A stretch of DNA of 64,000 bases from Nyssa sinensis (taxonomy: Eukaryota; Streptophyta; Magnoliopsida; Cornales; Nyssaceae): NCBI GenBank assembly GCA_008638375.1, contig CM018038.1, positions 16,328,515-16,392,514 of the forward strand, written 5' to 3'. The first letter of the stretch is position 1. Each line of letters begins with the position of its first letter. This document shows positions 1 to 11,763 of this stretch, piece by piece. The position numbers were made by a program, and so were the translations under genes. The notes under the pieces are model-generated. The model searched no databases, was not told where the DNA came from, and saw nothing but the letters and a program-made list of their open reading frames with translations.

Positions 1-1049
1 AACAAGAAGAAACATGCAATTGATTCAATTTAAAAAGGATCATGATATTGATTCTGAAAATAGTCTTAACAAACCTCCAGAACTACTTTAGACCAAGCTC
101 TTTGCCTAATGTCCATCAAGTTCATCCCTGCACCATCAGTTTCATCAATACAAGCATAAGCCCCAACCAATACAGATGCCATGAAGGAGCTAACGAGGGA
201 AATCCTCTCCGTATTGTGATAAATTTCTGGCTGTGTCTCGAATATCTTTCGAATTTGCGGCCCAGTGAACCTCTCATAAGCACGTGACCCAGTAAGTCTA
301 GATAACTCCAGTGCACCTCCAACAGCTTTCTCAATCTCTTTGCACTGTTCCGTGGTGCTGCTGTCCATCCAAATTGGTGATTCCTTCGTTGAAAAGGCAT
401 CAACAAGTTGATCCACCAATGGCTTTTTTGGGTCCAGTGATGATAATTTTGCAGAACCGCCATTCTTCCAATACACACTACCATGTTGCTGTCCGCTACC
501 AGAAACAGCAGCAATCTTTCCAAAATCTAATTTCGATTTCTCCAGCCTCCGAAGTATGAGATCCAACGCTTCTACCCACATCAAAGTGGGTGAAACAATT
601 CGGCCGTTAACCGATGGGTCTCGGTAGACACCATCTTTTGTTTTGTAATGGGGCAATTCAGAATCGAAATTAACAATCTCTGAAGTAACAATGTTGAAAT
701 TGGAATCTAAAACGGTCGCCTTCAATGACCTAAGCAATCAAAGTTTTATCTAATTCAGTTAATGGTTCAAAATTTGGTACTAAATTCCGAAGGATTAGGA
801 TATCTAAATAGTACCCAATTCATAACAGTACAATACCAATACATAAAAGTAAAAAAAACCTGATTTGATTAGAAATGAATCTGATCATATCAATAAAACC
901 CATAAAATCAAACAAGCCAAACTCACAAATTTGAGATATTGGGTAATTGAAATTTGTTAACCCGCATTGAATGATCGAACAGAGACTTACTGAGTAGAGC
1001 TATCGAATCCAAGGAAAAGAGAGTCGTGTGGGAGAGAGCAGTCTTCCAT
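1..1049 (-). CDS. XK2: Xylulokinase, cytosolic XK2-like, 5' part of gene (runs off the left edge)
   Basis: Phosphorylates D-xylulose to xylulose 5-phosphate with ATP, feeding the pentose phosphate pathway; FGGY carbohydrate kinase family. Two coding exons are visible. Exon 1 is 1049..991: it starts [20 protein letters not shown] and ends at donor GTAAGT. Exon 2 is 729..75, acceptor TTGCTTAG, donor GTTTGT. Together they give 238 codons joined in frame across the DSSTQ|SLKAT phosphate-binding motif; the full family length is about 550, so the C-terminal half lies left of base 1. Conserved stretches include QYKTKDG-like [47 protein letters not shown] and [13 protein letters not shown]. The kinase core begins almost at once, with no transit peptide, which fits the cytosolic XK2 rather than the plastid XK1 form. 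The reading frame is undamaged. Identity rests on recalled Arabidopsis XK2 similarity. Confidence 0.93.
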
Positions 1050-1104
1050 TAGACCAATCAGAGCTATCACAATAAAAAAAAATTGAAGCAGAAGAAATTG
1101 GAAC

Positions 1105-1145
1105 AGCTTCCTTTGTGTTTCACCGCACAGTGTGCATATATACAC
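1105..1145 (-). promoter_or_regulatory. Candidate core promoter of the xylulokinase gene
   Basis: Read on the minus strand, a TATATA stretch (about 1136-1142) lies some 90 bases upstream of the start codon, leaving room for a transcription start near 1105-1110 and a short 5' UTR. Only the position and base composition support this; the surrounding DNA is AT-rich, so chance is possible. Confidence 0.3.
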
Positions 1146-1987
1146 ACAGATAGATACAGGAGTTGTTGGTTTCGGATAAGTAATTAAGAGATTTGGATAA
1201 ATATGAAGATCTTAAAATAGTCCATCCAAGCCAATATAATCCCATTTCAGTAGATGCATTACTTTGCCAAGAAATTTGAAAATATGTTTCGGATTAACTT
1301 CTCTCACATTTATGATTTGGAAAATACTTCCTTTCCATATTCCTATCATAAATGATTTGGCAAAATTAAATTACATAATTTAAAATATTAATGATAATTT
1401 AATAACATATTAATATCAAATTATTTGAGATAAAAATTAGTATAATAAATTACATGAACTTCTTCTTCTGAAATTTTAAATAATAATAATTTTTTTAAAT
1501 GATATTAACTTTACAAAAACCTCTGCTTCTCACCTTTTTTTTTTCAATAACAAAAGTATCGCTTTTATTTTTATTTTTCTATTTTTAAAATTTTGATTTT
1601 TTTCTAACTTTTTTTTTCAAATAAATATTAATTAAAATTTTCTTTGACTAACAAATATAAATTATTTATCTTAAATTTTTTTTATATAAAATACAAATTT
1701 GTTTAGAAAAAAAGGTCAAAATTGAAAAAATGTAAAAAAAAAAAATTAAAAGGGGCACTTTCGTTTGATTTTTTGTTTTAAATATGGCTGGAAGGAAGAT
1801 TTTTACAGTTTGTTAAAAAAAATAAGGGAGGTCATTGTCAGTTTGGAAACTTAAGGAGAGATTTTTATAATTGTCATAAAACTTAAAAAAAAATTAGTAC
1901 AATTTAGTAATACAATTTTGAAAAAATGTAACATTATTCTTGTGATTTATTCGAATTTTGAAATATACCCTTCATCACCTTAATGCC
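1146..1987. other. AT-rich spacer upstream of xylulokinase
   Basis: Very AT-rich sequence with many A and T runs. I see no coding frame, RNA gene or element end in it. Confidence 0.6.
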
Positions 1988-2173
1988 CCGAAGATAAATA
2001 TACGCTATAGTGGATATGATTTATGATAGGAAAATAATATGTTTCTCAAATATTTATCTCAAATGATATGACACAGTAATATTGACAGTACATTAAGACA
2101 TGTAGTTATTGTGCCACATTGAGACCTTACAATGCCATTGCCACATCACTTGGAATAGAATTTTTAATGCCAC
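1988..2173 (+). repeat. ~180-base repeat unit, left copy, abutting the Tekay-like element
   Basis: This stretch, from GAAGATAAATA to AATGCCAC, recurs in the same direction at 20175-20353 with few differences (for example both hold TGACACAGTAATATTGACAG). The bases just before it, TTAATGCCCC, resemble the end of the unit itself (TTAATGCCAC), so before the insertion the locus probably held head-to-tail copies. The large retrotransposon sits exactly at the junction between two units. Confidence 0.75.
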
Positions 2174-4104
2174 TGTCACGCCCAGGCCGAGGCCCATAGC
2201 CCAAAGGTATGATATTTAAACTAAGTTAAACTAAAATTATTAAATTAATTAAAATATTTAACTAGATTTTAATAGTAAAAGATATATAAGTTTAAGTGTG
2301 GAAATCGATTAAGGATAACAAATATGAGAGTTTCTAAAAGCCAAGATTTAAAAAAAAAATTTGAAAGAGTCCGTCTTAATTATTGGCTAGTTTTGCCTTT
2401 CATGCCAACCTGATAATCCATGTACATCCATTATATAATTCAATACATACGTCATTTCATCTCTTTTCATCCTACTTAGCATACACTATAATACATATAT
2501 ATATATATATATATCAATATATGAAATTCATTTCTAAGTTACTACGTCATGTCTCAAAACACATATCAATCTCATTTACATATCCCAAGAAATATACGAA
2601 ATCCATACTACATGTCTAACAAAGAAAAAATGGAGAACACTTCATGAACATCATAGTATGTCTTCGTATACATCAAGTAAGCTCAAAAGGAAGAGGCACA
2701 TCAAGCCTATCAACATGTACTTCTCAAGACGCGGGATCCATCCCAATACCTGCATCTGGTAGGGGTTAGTACCCCAGTAGGATAACTAAAACAAACGAAA
2801 AGTGAACGTTGCATAAAAGTGTATGCTTGTGCTCAGTGGGTGGCATGCTATGACAATTTATAATCAATTAAGCATATACAGAATCCATATTTGTCTCATT
2901 ACGTTTTATGACATTTACTTAAGTTCTACTTGAGTTCATTCAAACAACAACCAAATTCTTAAATCTCTAGGTTTTATTAAAAACTCCAAAAAAATACCAA
3001 AATCCTAATTCACCACCCATGAAGTATTCACCTCGCCTCCGATATAGCAAAACATGGTTTCACATGCTACTAACCTGTAGGCAACTATAACATGTACCAC
3101 CGCGCGGGACACTCGACTCAACCGTCGAAACTCAGATATACATATTCACAACTCAATCCACACCGTAACATTTCGAGTACTCACATCATCTCATAAGCAC
3201 ACAAAACGCGTTCTAAACCAACACCCTTGGTTCTTTTCAATCTCACTCATTATTTAATCATTTCAAAGATTTTTCTCAATAGTTTTTCTATGTACAAAAC
3301 AAATAATTAATTTTTTTTTTATTTTTTTATTTTTTATAATCTCACTCCACACTCCTCACAAGTTTGAGTGGTAACAATATTATTTAATAAAAATACATGC
3401 TTAGGGTCCCAACAACCCTAATATAAACATAAATTTCAATTTGAGAATGCATAGACATGCTTTACATACATATTAATTAACAAAATTGAAATCTAACACA
3501 CAACATGGCAATCCTAGCATGCTTTTATGAATGAATGTCCTCTAGTAACCTATTCATTCATATTTCATAAGTTTTAGAAACCCTACCTCACTTTTGTATA
3601 ATTTTGGCAAAGTTTTCTTTGATTTTTTTTTTTCCTGTTAAATTGCTCAAAATCAAGAAAAAATGTAGTAGATCTCGACCTCCATGAAAGCCCGAGTGAC
3701 TTGCCAAATTTTCTCCCTTTTTCTTTTTCCTTTTTTTTTTTCTTTTTTTCTTCTCTTCTTCTCCACGTCTCTGTCTTCTGGAATGTGAGTGTGTGTGTTT
3801 TGTGTGAGCTATGTGTTTTTAAAAGTAAATAGGGTGTGGTTGACTTTCAACCACACCTTTGCCCCCCCCCCCCCTTTTTTTTTTTTTTTTATCCTTACAT
3901 AAACCACCGCCACACACATTCACTTCTTCTTCTTCTCTTTTTCAACCTAATTGTCTTGTACATTATTTTATTTCCTACCCATATACATGTACTCACTTAA
4001 ATTTTTGTTGGACAGATTTTATACCTCAATTAATTTAATTAGTTAATTTGTTCTAAAAAAATTATTTATTCTTTTTAATAAAAAAAAATTTACGGATCTT
4101 TTTA
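2174..4104 (-). repeat. 3' LTR of the Tekay-like element (left copy)
   Basis: Direct repeat of 18240-20174. In element orientation the first bases are TAAAAAGATCC where the other LTR has TGTAAAGATCC, so the terminal TG is mutated here. The outer end is GGGCGTGACA. By eye the two LTRs differ at about 6-7 percent of positions in two sampled stretches (roughly 170 and 360 bases). Confidence 0.9.
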
Positions 4105-4116
4105 TTCTCCCCCCCT
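4105..4116 (-). other. Polypurine tract of the Tekay-like element
   Basis: Minus strand AAGGGGGGGAGAA immediately precedes the 3' LTR, the expected place for the plus-strand DNA primer of an LTR retrotransposon. Confidence 0.75.
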
Positions 4117-4139
4117 TAGAAAAATTTCGTTCTCGAAAT

Positions 4140-4645
4140 TTAGGATATACCTGAAATAATAAATAAGTCGGGATATCTAGTGCGTAGCTTATTCTCTCTC
4201 TCCCATGTAGCCTCTTTTACACCGTGATGTCTCCACAACACCTTGACTAGTGGAATAGTCTTGCCTCGCAAGACTTGTACCCTAGTATCCAAGATACGAA
4301 TTAGACGCTCCTCATATGAAACATCGCTCTCCAGATCTGACTCTACCCAATCCAAAACGTGTGAAGGATCTGGCTGATATTTGCGAAGCATCGAAACGTG
4401 AAAAACATCATGAACCCCAAAAAGCTGTGGTGGTAATCCCAACCGATATGCAACCTCCCCAATCCTACCAAGGATTTTGAAAGGACCTATGTACCTTGGA
4501 GCTAACTTCCCTCCTCGGCCAAATCTAGTCAGGCCCTTCCATCGAGCAACTTTAAGAAAGACATGATCTCCCACATTGAATGATAGAGGTGAACGCCTCT
4601 TATTCGCATAGCTTTTCTATCTGCTCTATGTTATGAGAAGTCGTT
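4140..4645 (-). pseudogene. Integrase C-terminus and chromodomain of the Tekay-like element
   Basis: The open stretch 4574..4140 begins at MGDHVFLKVARWKG and carries the integrase C-terminal module (RYIGPFKILGRIGEVAYRL, VFHVSMLRKY), then a chromodomain-like end (VKVLWRHHGVKEATWERE). Upstream to 4646 the frame continues as KSYANKRR but holds two TAG codons where family members have CAG. The segment is cut off from the integrase core by the CRM-like insertion and resumes at 11764. Chromodomains in this group are thought to guide integration to marked chromatin. Confidence 0.88.
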
Positions 4646-4650
4646 ATCGT

Positions 4651-5429
4651 TGATGCAAATCATAGCATAACTTCAAGGGATCTAGTTCAAGTCCTAATTA
4701 GGCTGATTACAAGAGCACGAGCAAGGAAGTTTAAAGATGTACTCAACGGACTGATTCAAAAGGCATGGACTCAAGCAAATTCGTGGAGGCCCATTGAACA
4801 TGATCCACGTGAGCAACAAAGATTAATCAACATGATTCAAGTTCTAGAAGAATCTGGCCAAGACTAAGCGTAAATTGGCATGTTTAAGAATATTCCTTTT
4901 TTTTGGGTCTGATTGTAAGGCTTGCATGCCATTTACTTTCTTTTTATTTGTTTTTGAATTTTATTTACTTCCTTTTTCTATTTTAGTCATGTGATCAGTC
5001 AATTGAAAGGCTGATTGTCTTTTCCTTTTAGGCAAGCCTTAATTAGAAAACTATTTTTAGGAATTTTATTTTTTCCTTGTAATGGCCAGCCTTTTAAATA
5101 GGCATCTAATCAATGAAAGGAGGCAGATCATTATTCAATAAATTGTGAGAGTATTTTCTCTGCAGTTCTTTAAAGAACTATCTGAACTTATCGAAATTTT
5201 TCGTGGCGTTCACCAACGACTTATCAAACAGATTTTCCACCACCGTTTCTGGCATCTTTATTATAAAAAGGTTCTTGTTTCGCAATAAACAACGGGTTGA
5301 GGTCATATATACCGAAGTTCTTGTTTGTCGTAAACAACGGGTCGAGGTCTATCATTCAAATCTGATCGTAGAATGATCTTGGGTTCCTTTTCGTTGTCGG
5401 ATCTCATTATCTTGGCGGGATTCGCATCA
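4651..5429 (+). repeat. 5' LTR of the CRM-like element
   Basis: 779 bases, repeated at 10977-11758. Includes a copy of the coding tail of pol (AGCACGAGCAAGGAAG...), because that part of the LTR is translated at the 3' end. By eye about 23 differences in the last ~245 bases against the 3' LTR. Confidence 0.92.
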
Positions 5430-5431
5430 TT

Positions 5432-5443
5432 TGGTATCAGAGC
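5432..5443 (+). other. Primer binding site (initiator tRNA-Met) of the CRM-like element
   Basis: TGGTATCAGAGC, two bases after the 5' LTR, is the complement of the 3' end of plant initiator tRNA-Met. Confidence 0.9.
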
Positions 5444-6430
5444 TCAGACTCCAAATCAGGTCTGATTTATCCTTTAAATTCTTGCATTAGATCTTATTCT
5501 TTTCTTTCTTTCGTAAAACCAAAAAAAAAATCAAAGCCGCGTCCTTTAAGCCACTACTATTTTTCTGCTTTTTTTTTTTTTTTTTCTGCGTTGCAGCGCT
5601 GCTGCTTCATCTATTTTTCTTCCTCTTGGTCCGACGCTGCACTGATCTTATTTTTTGTCTTAGAATTCATGATTGAAAAAAAAAAAAAACAAGATTGTGT
5701 CGCAACAGCCCTACAATGCGACACTGGTTCTCCAAAAAAAAAATTTTGCGCTGCACGTTCTGGTTCTGTCCAGCCGCCGCTTCTGTTTTGCTTTTTTTTC
5801 CCTGCGCCGCAGCCCAACTTTTTTTTCTTCTTTTCTTTCTTTTCTCTCTCTTCCCTTCCCAGCCGCTAGGTCAAAGTTGCCTTTTCTTTTTTTAAATTTT
5901 TTTTTTCTTTCTTTTCCTTTCTTGTTCTTTTGCCAGCCGTTTTTCTTGACTTTGCTTTTCTCTTCTTTTCTTTTTTCTTTTTCACTTTAGCCGTAAGCCC
6001 CCTTTCTTGACAAAAAAATAAACAAAAAGAAAAGTCAAGAAAGTGAATTCTTGGTTGCTAAAAAAAAAAAAAAAGAGAGTACAAAAAAAAAAGAGTACAA
6101 AATTGTTTGTTTTCATCCATTTTGGTTCCAAATAAGCCCGAAAATCTAGTCAGTTGTGTTCCTTGTATTCTTGCTTTTAAAACCTGAAATTCCTTGATGA
6201 GCTCTTGGTGAATTGTTGCTGGAAATTTTGAATATTATTTGTTTAGTTTCAAAAGAACTACAAGAGAATTATCGAGTGAAAAAAGGCAAGAGTGGTGAGA
6301 ACATTAGAAGGGTAAAAGCCACATATTTTTGAGTGAAACACGAGTGTAGAGTGATTCACATTCTTGAGTGTAAACACGTAAGGGAGAGAATTGTGAGGTC
6401 CTTTCCTTCTAACTTTGTTTTGCAAAAATC
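5444..6430 (+). other. Untranslated leader of the CRM-like element
   Basis: About 1 kb between the primer site and the gag start. It is very rich in T and A runs and CT-rich patches (5570-5960), with no credible coding; short open frames here are low-complexity artefacts. Confidence 0.7.
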
Positions 6431-8053
6431 ATGTCTCATAACAGTGCTAAGAGCATTGCTGAAGATGCTATGACACTGGCTGATCCGAAAGTGTTTATGG
6501 AGGCCATGCTAAGTGAGATGCGGCGTGTGATGAGGGTGGAACTGGAGCAGGTTCACGAACGGATAAATCAGATGGAGAGTGCACATGAGAGTTAGCCACA
6601 AAACGTCCCTAATCTGCGTAGAAGGGAAAGAGTTCAACCAAGGGAAGTGAGGGTTGAAAATGAAGAGCCTTACAGGGCTAGTTTTGATGAAGAAGATGAT
6701 CGGGATTCTGTTGTTGGTAATATGAGGCATGGAGGGTGGTTTAGAGAAGTCCGGAATCGGGAAGATAACAACTTGGGTGGTATTAAGATGAAGATTCCGT
6801 CATTTCAAGGTAGATCCATTCCTAAAGCATACCTTGAGTGGGAGAAGAAGATAGAGTTCGTATTTGACTGCCACAACTATTTCGAAGCAAAGAAGGTAAA
6901 ATTAGCTATGATTGAATTTTCTGACTATGCTATTACTTGGTCAGACCAACTTGTTATAAACAGGAGACGAAATAGAGAACGTCCAATAGAGACATGGGAG
7001 GAGATGAAAACGGTGATGAAAAAGTGGTTTGTTCCAAGTTATTACTACCAAGAGTTGTACAAAAAGCTACAAGGTCTTAGACAGGGAAGCCGGAGTGTAG
7101 AGGATTACTACAAGGAGATGGAGATTACTATGATCCGAGCTAATATTGAGGAAGATCGAGAGGCTACAATGGCTTGGTTTTTACTTGGATTAAACCGAAA
7201 AATCCAAGATAAGGTAGAGATGCAACATTATGTGGAGTTGGAAGATATGGTGCACATGGCCATCAAAGTGGAGCAACAACTCAAAAGGAGGGGTGGGTCA
7301 CATGTAGCCCATGACTTCAGTTCTACCTCTTAGAAACCGAGCTCTACCAAGCAAATGGACAAGTCACAAGAGTCCAAATCCGAGCCCAAGTCCGCGAACA
7401 CCAGCCACATTCCTCAAGGTAAAATCGACACTTCTACCTCTAGGAATCGTGACATTAAATGTTTTAAATGTCAATGTAGGGGACACATAGCCAGTCAATG
7501 TCCAAACAAGCAGGTCATGGTGTTGCAAGACAATGGAGAAATTGTGATCGACAATGAAGCTTCCGACACCAACGACATGCCACCATTGGAGGACGTTTCT
7601 GTGGAGGAATATTTAGCCCCTAATGCATTGACATTGGTGGCGATGAGGGCATTGAGCTTGCAAGTAAAAAAAGTTGATGAAGTGCAGCGGGAGAACATCT
7701 TTCACACTAGATGTTATGTCAAGGACAAGGTATGTAGTGTGATTATTGATGGTGGTAGTTGTACTAATGTTGCAAGCACAATTATGGTGGAGAAATTGGG
7801 ACTACCCGTGTTAAAGCACTCTAGACCTTACAAGTTGCAATGGTTGAATGATAGTGGTGAGATATGGGTGAACAACTAGGTGTTAATTGCCTTTCGAATC
7901 GGTAAATACGAAGATGAAGTGTTGTGTGATGTAGTACCGATGCAAGCAGGACACTTATTGCTAGGGCGTCCATGGCAGTTTGATAGGCATGTGAAACATG
8001 CTGGCTTTACGAACAAATACTCCTTTGTACTTAATCAATGATCAATCACTCTT
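6431..8053 (+). pseudogene. gag and protease region of the CRM-like element
   Basis: Starts ATG at 6431 (MSHNSAKSIAEDAMTLADPK), with a TAG at 6593-6595, then an open stretch 6599-7333 with the gag core (retrotrans-gag: AYLEWEKKIEFVFDCHNYFE, MKKWFVPSYY, LRQGSRSVEDYYKEME). A stop at 7331-7333 separates it from a CCHC zinc knuckle CFKCQCRGHIASQCPNK (about 7468) and the protease, whose catalytic triplet is seen as IIDGGSCTNVAS (about 7742), the DGG variant I recall from this group. Further stops follow at 7877-7879 and about 8039-8041. The 8060-8251 stretch is a K/E-rich linker before reverse transcriptase. Confidence 0.85.
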
Positions 8054-8366
8054 GTACCATTGACACCGCAGCAAGTATATGAGGATCAAGTGAGATTGCA
8101 AAAAGAGAGTGATCAAAAGAAAGAGAGTGAACAAAAGAAAAAGAATGAAAATCAGAGAGAGGCCAAGAAAAATGAGAAAGAAAAAAAAATCAAAATTCGG
8201 CCATTGAGAGAAAATCAGAGAGAAAACAAAAGAATTTCTATGCAAAGGTGAGTGAAATTAAGCGATGTTTTCAAATCAGTCGATGATTGTACTTTTGTAC
8301 AAAGAGGCATTTCTAAACACTAACGAACTTAACCTTGTTTTGCCTAGTTCTGTTGTTTCTCTTTTG

Positions 8367-9900
8367 TAGGAGTATGAAGATGTCTTTCCCGAGGAAACAC
8401 CACATGGGTTACCTCTAATCCGAGGGATTGAACATCAAATTGACTTTGTTCCCAGTGCAACAATTCCAAACCGACCAGCCTATAGGAGCAATCCTGATGA
8501 GACAAATGAGCTTCAACGACAGGTAAATGAGTTGTTGGAGAAAGGGCACGTGAGGGAGAGTATGAGCTTATGCGCCGTTTCGGTTTTACTTGTACCTAAG
8601 AAGGATAGGACGTGGAGAATGTGCATTGATTGTCGGGCCATCAACAACATAATGGTAAAGTATCGTCATCCTATTCCTCGCTTAGATGATATGTTGGATG
8701 AGCTGCATGGTTCTTGTGTATTTTCTAAGATTGATTTAAAGAGTGGTTATCATCATATTAGAATAAAAGAAGGAGATGAATAAAAAACTGCCTTTAAAAC
8801 AAAATATGGTTTGTATGAATGGTTAGTTATGCCTTTTGGATTGACTAATGCTCCGAACACCTTTATGAGACTTATGAATCATGTTTTGCGTGCATTTATA
8901 GGCAGATTTGTTGTTGTCTACTTTGATGATATACTTATTTATAGCAAAAACGTGGACGATCATGTAATACATTTGAAATCTGTTTTAGATGTGCTTAGGA
9001 AAGAAAAGTTGTTTGCTAATCTGAAGAAGTGTACTTTTTACACCGATAAGCTTGTATTTCTGGGATTTGTTGTTAGTGTACAGGGTATACAGGTTGATGA
9101 AAAGAAGGTACATGCAATCCAAGAGTGGCCGAGTCCCACAAGTGTAGGTAATATTCGTAGTTTTCATGGACTTGCTAGTTTTTACCGGCGGTTCGTGAAG
9201 AACTTGAGTAGCATAGCCACACCACTTACCGAAGTGATCAAGAAGAATGTTGGATTTAGATAGGGAGAAGAACAAGAGAAGGCGTTTCAATTAATCAAAG
9301 AGAAGCTGACCAACGCCCCTTTATTGTCTTTACCTAACTTTTCAAAAACGCTTGAGATTGAATGTGATGCTTCAAGTATTGGCATAGGCGCAGTTTTTAT
9401 GCAGAAGGACGACCAATTGATTACTTCAACGAAAAGCTAAGCGGGCAGCCTTAAACTACCCAACTTATGATAAGGAGTTGTATACATTGGTTCAAGCTTT
9501 AGAGACGTGGCAACATTACCTATGGCCTAAGGAATTCGTGATTCACACTGATCATAAGTCCTTGAAACACTTGAGGGGCCAACACAAGCTCAAAAAAAGG
9601 CATGCGCGTTGGGTGGAGTTCATTGAGACATTTCCATACGTCATCCGGTATAAGTAAGGTAAGGAGAATGTGGTCACCGATGCACTTTCTCGCGGGTATG
9701 CATTACTCTCCACACTTGATACAAAATTGCTTGGTTTTGAGCACATTAAAAATTTATATGCTGATGACCACAAATTTTGTGAGGGATACCAGGCTTGTGA
9801 GAAAATCGCTTGTGGTAAGTTCTTCAGGCTTGATGGATTCCTATTTCGAGATAATAAGTTATGTGTGCCTAATTGTTCCTTGAGGGAGTTGTTAGTGTAG
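8367..9900 (+). pseudogene. Reverse transcriptase and RNase H of the CRM-like element
   Basis: Begins with the pre-RT stretch EYEDVFPEETPHGLP and contains the RT motifs [40 protein letters not shown] and catalytic [11 protein letters not shown]. RNase H follows with [32 protein letters not shown] [20 protein letters not shown] and a TDHKSLK motif. In-frame stops at 8781-8783, 9261-9263 and 9898-9900, and a frameshift near 9430, show it cannot make an active enzyme. Confidence 0.88.
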
Positions 9901-11199
9901 GAATCTTATGGTGGGGGATTAATGGGACATTTTGGAGTTGCAAAGACTTTAGCTATTTTGCAGGAACACTTCTATTGGCCTCACATGAAACGAGATGTTG
10001 AGAGAATTTGCGGTAGATGTGTCACATGTAGGCAAGCTAAATCCAGAGTGCGGTCCAACGGTTTGTATACTCCTTTACCAATTCCTAGTGAGCCTTGGAT
10101 TAATATTTCAATGGACTTTGTGTTAGGATTACTTAGGACTAAACGTGGAAGAGATTCAATTTTTGTGGTTATGGATAGATTTTCTAAGATGGCACACTTT
10201 ATTCCATGTCACAAAACAAATGATGCCTTGCATGTTGCTGATTTGTTCTTTAGAAAGATTGTGAGATTACATGGCATGCCTAGAACAATTGTTTCGGATA
10301 GAGATGCTAAGTTCTTGAGCTATTTTTGGAAGACTTTGTAGTGTAAGCTAGGCACTAAGTTATTGTTTTCTACTACTTGTCATCCACAAACTAATGGACA
10401 AACTGAAGTAGTAAATAGGACTTTGTCTACTTTATTGAGGGCAATCATTAAAAAGAACATCAAAACATAGGAAGAATGTTTACCACATGTTGAGTTTGCT
10501 TATAACCGATCTGTTCATTCTGTTACTAAATTTTCACCATTTGAAATTGTGTATGGATTTAATCCTTTAACTCCATTAGACTTATCTCCTTTACCTTTGA
10601 CTGAGCATGTTAATTTAGATGGAAAAAAGAAATCTGACTTTGTCAAGCAGATTCATAAGAAAGCAAGACTCAACATTGAGCGAAGAACGGAGCAGTATGC
10701 AAAATAAGCCAACAAGGGGCGTCACAAGCTGATTTTTAAACCCGGAGATTGGGTTTGGCTGCATATGAGAAAAGAGAGATTTCCGGCGCAACGACGTTCC
10801 AAATTGCTTCCAAAAGAAGATGGTCCTTTCCAAGTCCTAAAGCGTATCAATGACAACGCTTACAAGCTAGATTTACCTGGTGAGTACAATGTAAGTACTA
10901 CTTTTAATGTTACTGATTTGAGTCCTTTTGATGTTGGTGATGATTTGAAGGCAAATCCTTTTCAAGATGAGGGGAATAATGCAAATTATAGCACAACTTC
11001 AGGGGATCTAGTTCAAGTCCCAATTAGACCAGTTACGAGAGCACGAGCAAGGAAGTTTAAAGATGTACTCAACGGACTGATTCAAGAAGCATGGACTCAA
11101 GAAAATTCGTGGAGGCCCATTGAACATGATCCACGTGAGCAACAAAGATTAATTAACATGATTCAAGTTCTAGAAGAATCTGGCCAAGACCAAGCGTAA
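9901..11199 (+). pseudogene. Integrase and C-terminal tail of the CRM-like element
   Basis: The HHCC zinc module is visible (GHFGVAKTL...CVTCRQAK), then the DDE core ([40 protein letters not shown]). Stops: TAG 10339-10341, TAG 10468-10470, TAA 10705-10707. The last open stretch 10765-11199 holds RFPAQRRSKLLPKEDGPFQV and NVTDLSPFD, then a basic tail with TRARARKFKDVLNGLIQ that is encoded inside the 3' LTR. I see no classical chromodomain; CRM elements instead carry a divergent C-terminal targeting (CR) region. Confidence 0.87.
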
Positions 11200-11758
11200 A
11201 TTGGCATGTTTAAGAATATTCATGTTTTTTTGGTTCTGATTGTAAGGCTTGCATGTCATTTACTTTCCTTTTATTTATTTTTGAATTTTATTTACTTCTT
11301 TTTTCCTATTTTAGTCATGTGATCAGTCAATTGAAGGGCTGATTGTCTTTTCCTTTTAGGCAAGCCTTAATTAGGAAAACTATTTTTAGAAATTTTAATT
11401 TTTCCTTGTAATGGCTAGCCTTTTAAATAAGCATCTAATCAATGAAATGAGGCAGATCATTATTCAATAAATTGTGAGAGTATTTTCTCTGCAGTTCTTT
11501 GAAGAACCATCTAAACTTATTGGGATTTTCTGTGGCATTCACCAACGACTTATCAAACAGAATTTCCACCATCGTTTGTGGCGTCTTCATTATACCGAGA
11601 TTCTTGTTTCGCAATAAACAACGGGTTGAGGTCATATATACCGAGGTTCTTGTTTGTCGTAAACAACGGGTCGAGGTCTATCATTCAAATTTGATCGTGG
11701 AACGATCTTGGGTTCCTTTTCATTGTCGGATCTCGTTATCTTGGTGGGATTCGCATCA
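10977..11758 (+). repeat. 3' LTR of the CRM-like element
   Basis: 782 bases matching 4651-5429, preceded by the polypurine tract at 10966-10976. Its first ~220 bases are the end of the pol reading frame (stop TAA at 11197-11199). Confidence 0.92.
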
Positions 11759-11763
11759 GTCAT

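Larger units (their letters stand above)
4651..11758 (+). mobile_element. CRM-like Ty3/gypsy chromovirus, plus strand, nested in the Tekay-like integrase gene
   Basis: A 7.1-kb LTR retrotransposon in the opposite orientation to its host element. LTRs are 4651-5429 and 10977-11758, starting TGATGCAAAT (TAATGCAAAT in the 3' copy) and both ending TTCGCATCA. Flanks ATCGT (4646-4650) and GTCAT (11759-11763) are a five-base duplication with two transitions; removing element and duplication rejoins the interrupted integrase frame (KVI...LL). The tRNA-Met primer site is at 5432 and the polypurine tract GATGAGGGGAA at 10966. The pol frame runs about 220 bases into the 3' LTR, which I recall as a trait of CRM elements. 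Many stops interrupt the frame. CRM assignment is from remembered pol similarity. Confidence 0.9.

Noticed and set aside
5591..5990. Overlapping open frames on both strands in the CRM-like leader
   Set aside because: T-rich and A-rich low complexity; they lie between primer site and gag start.
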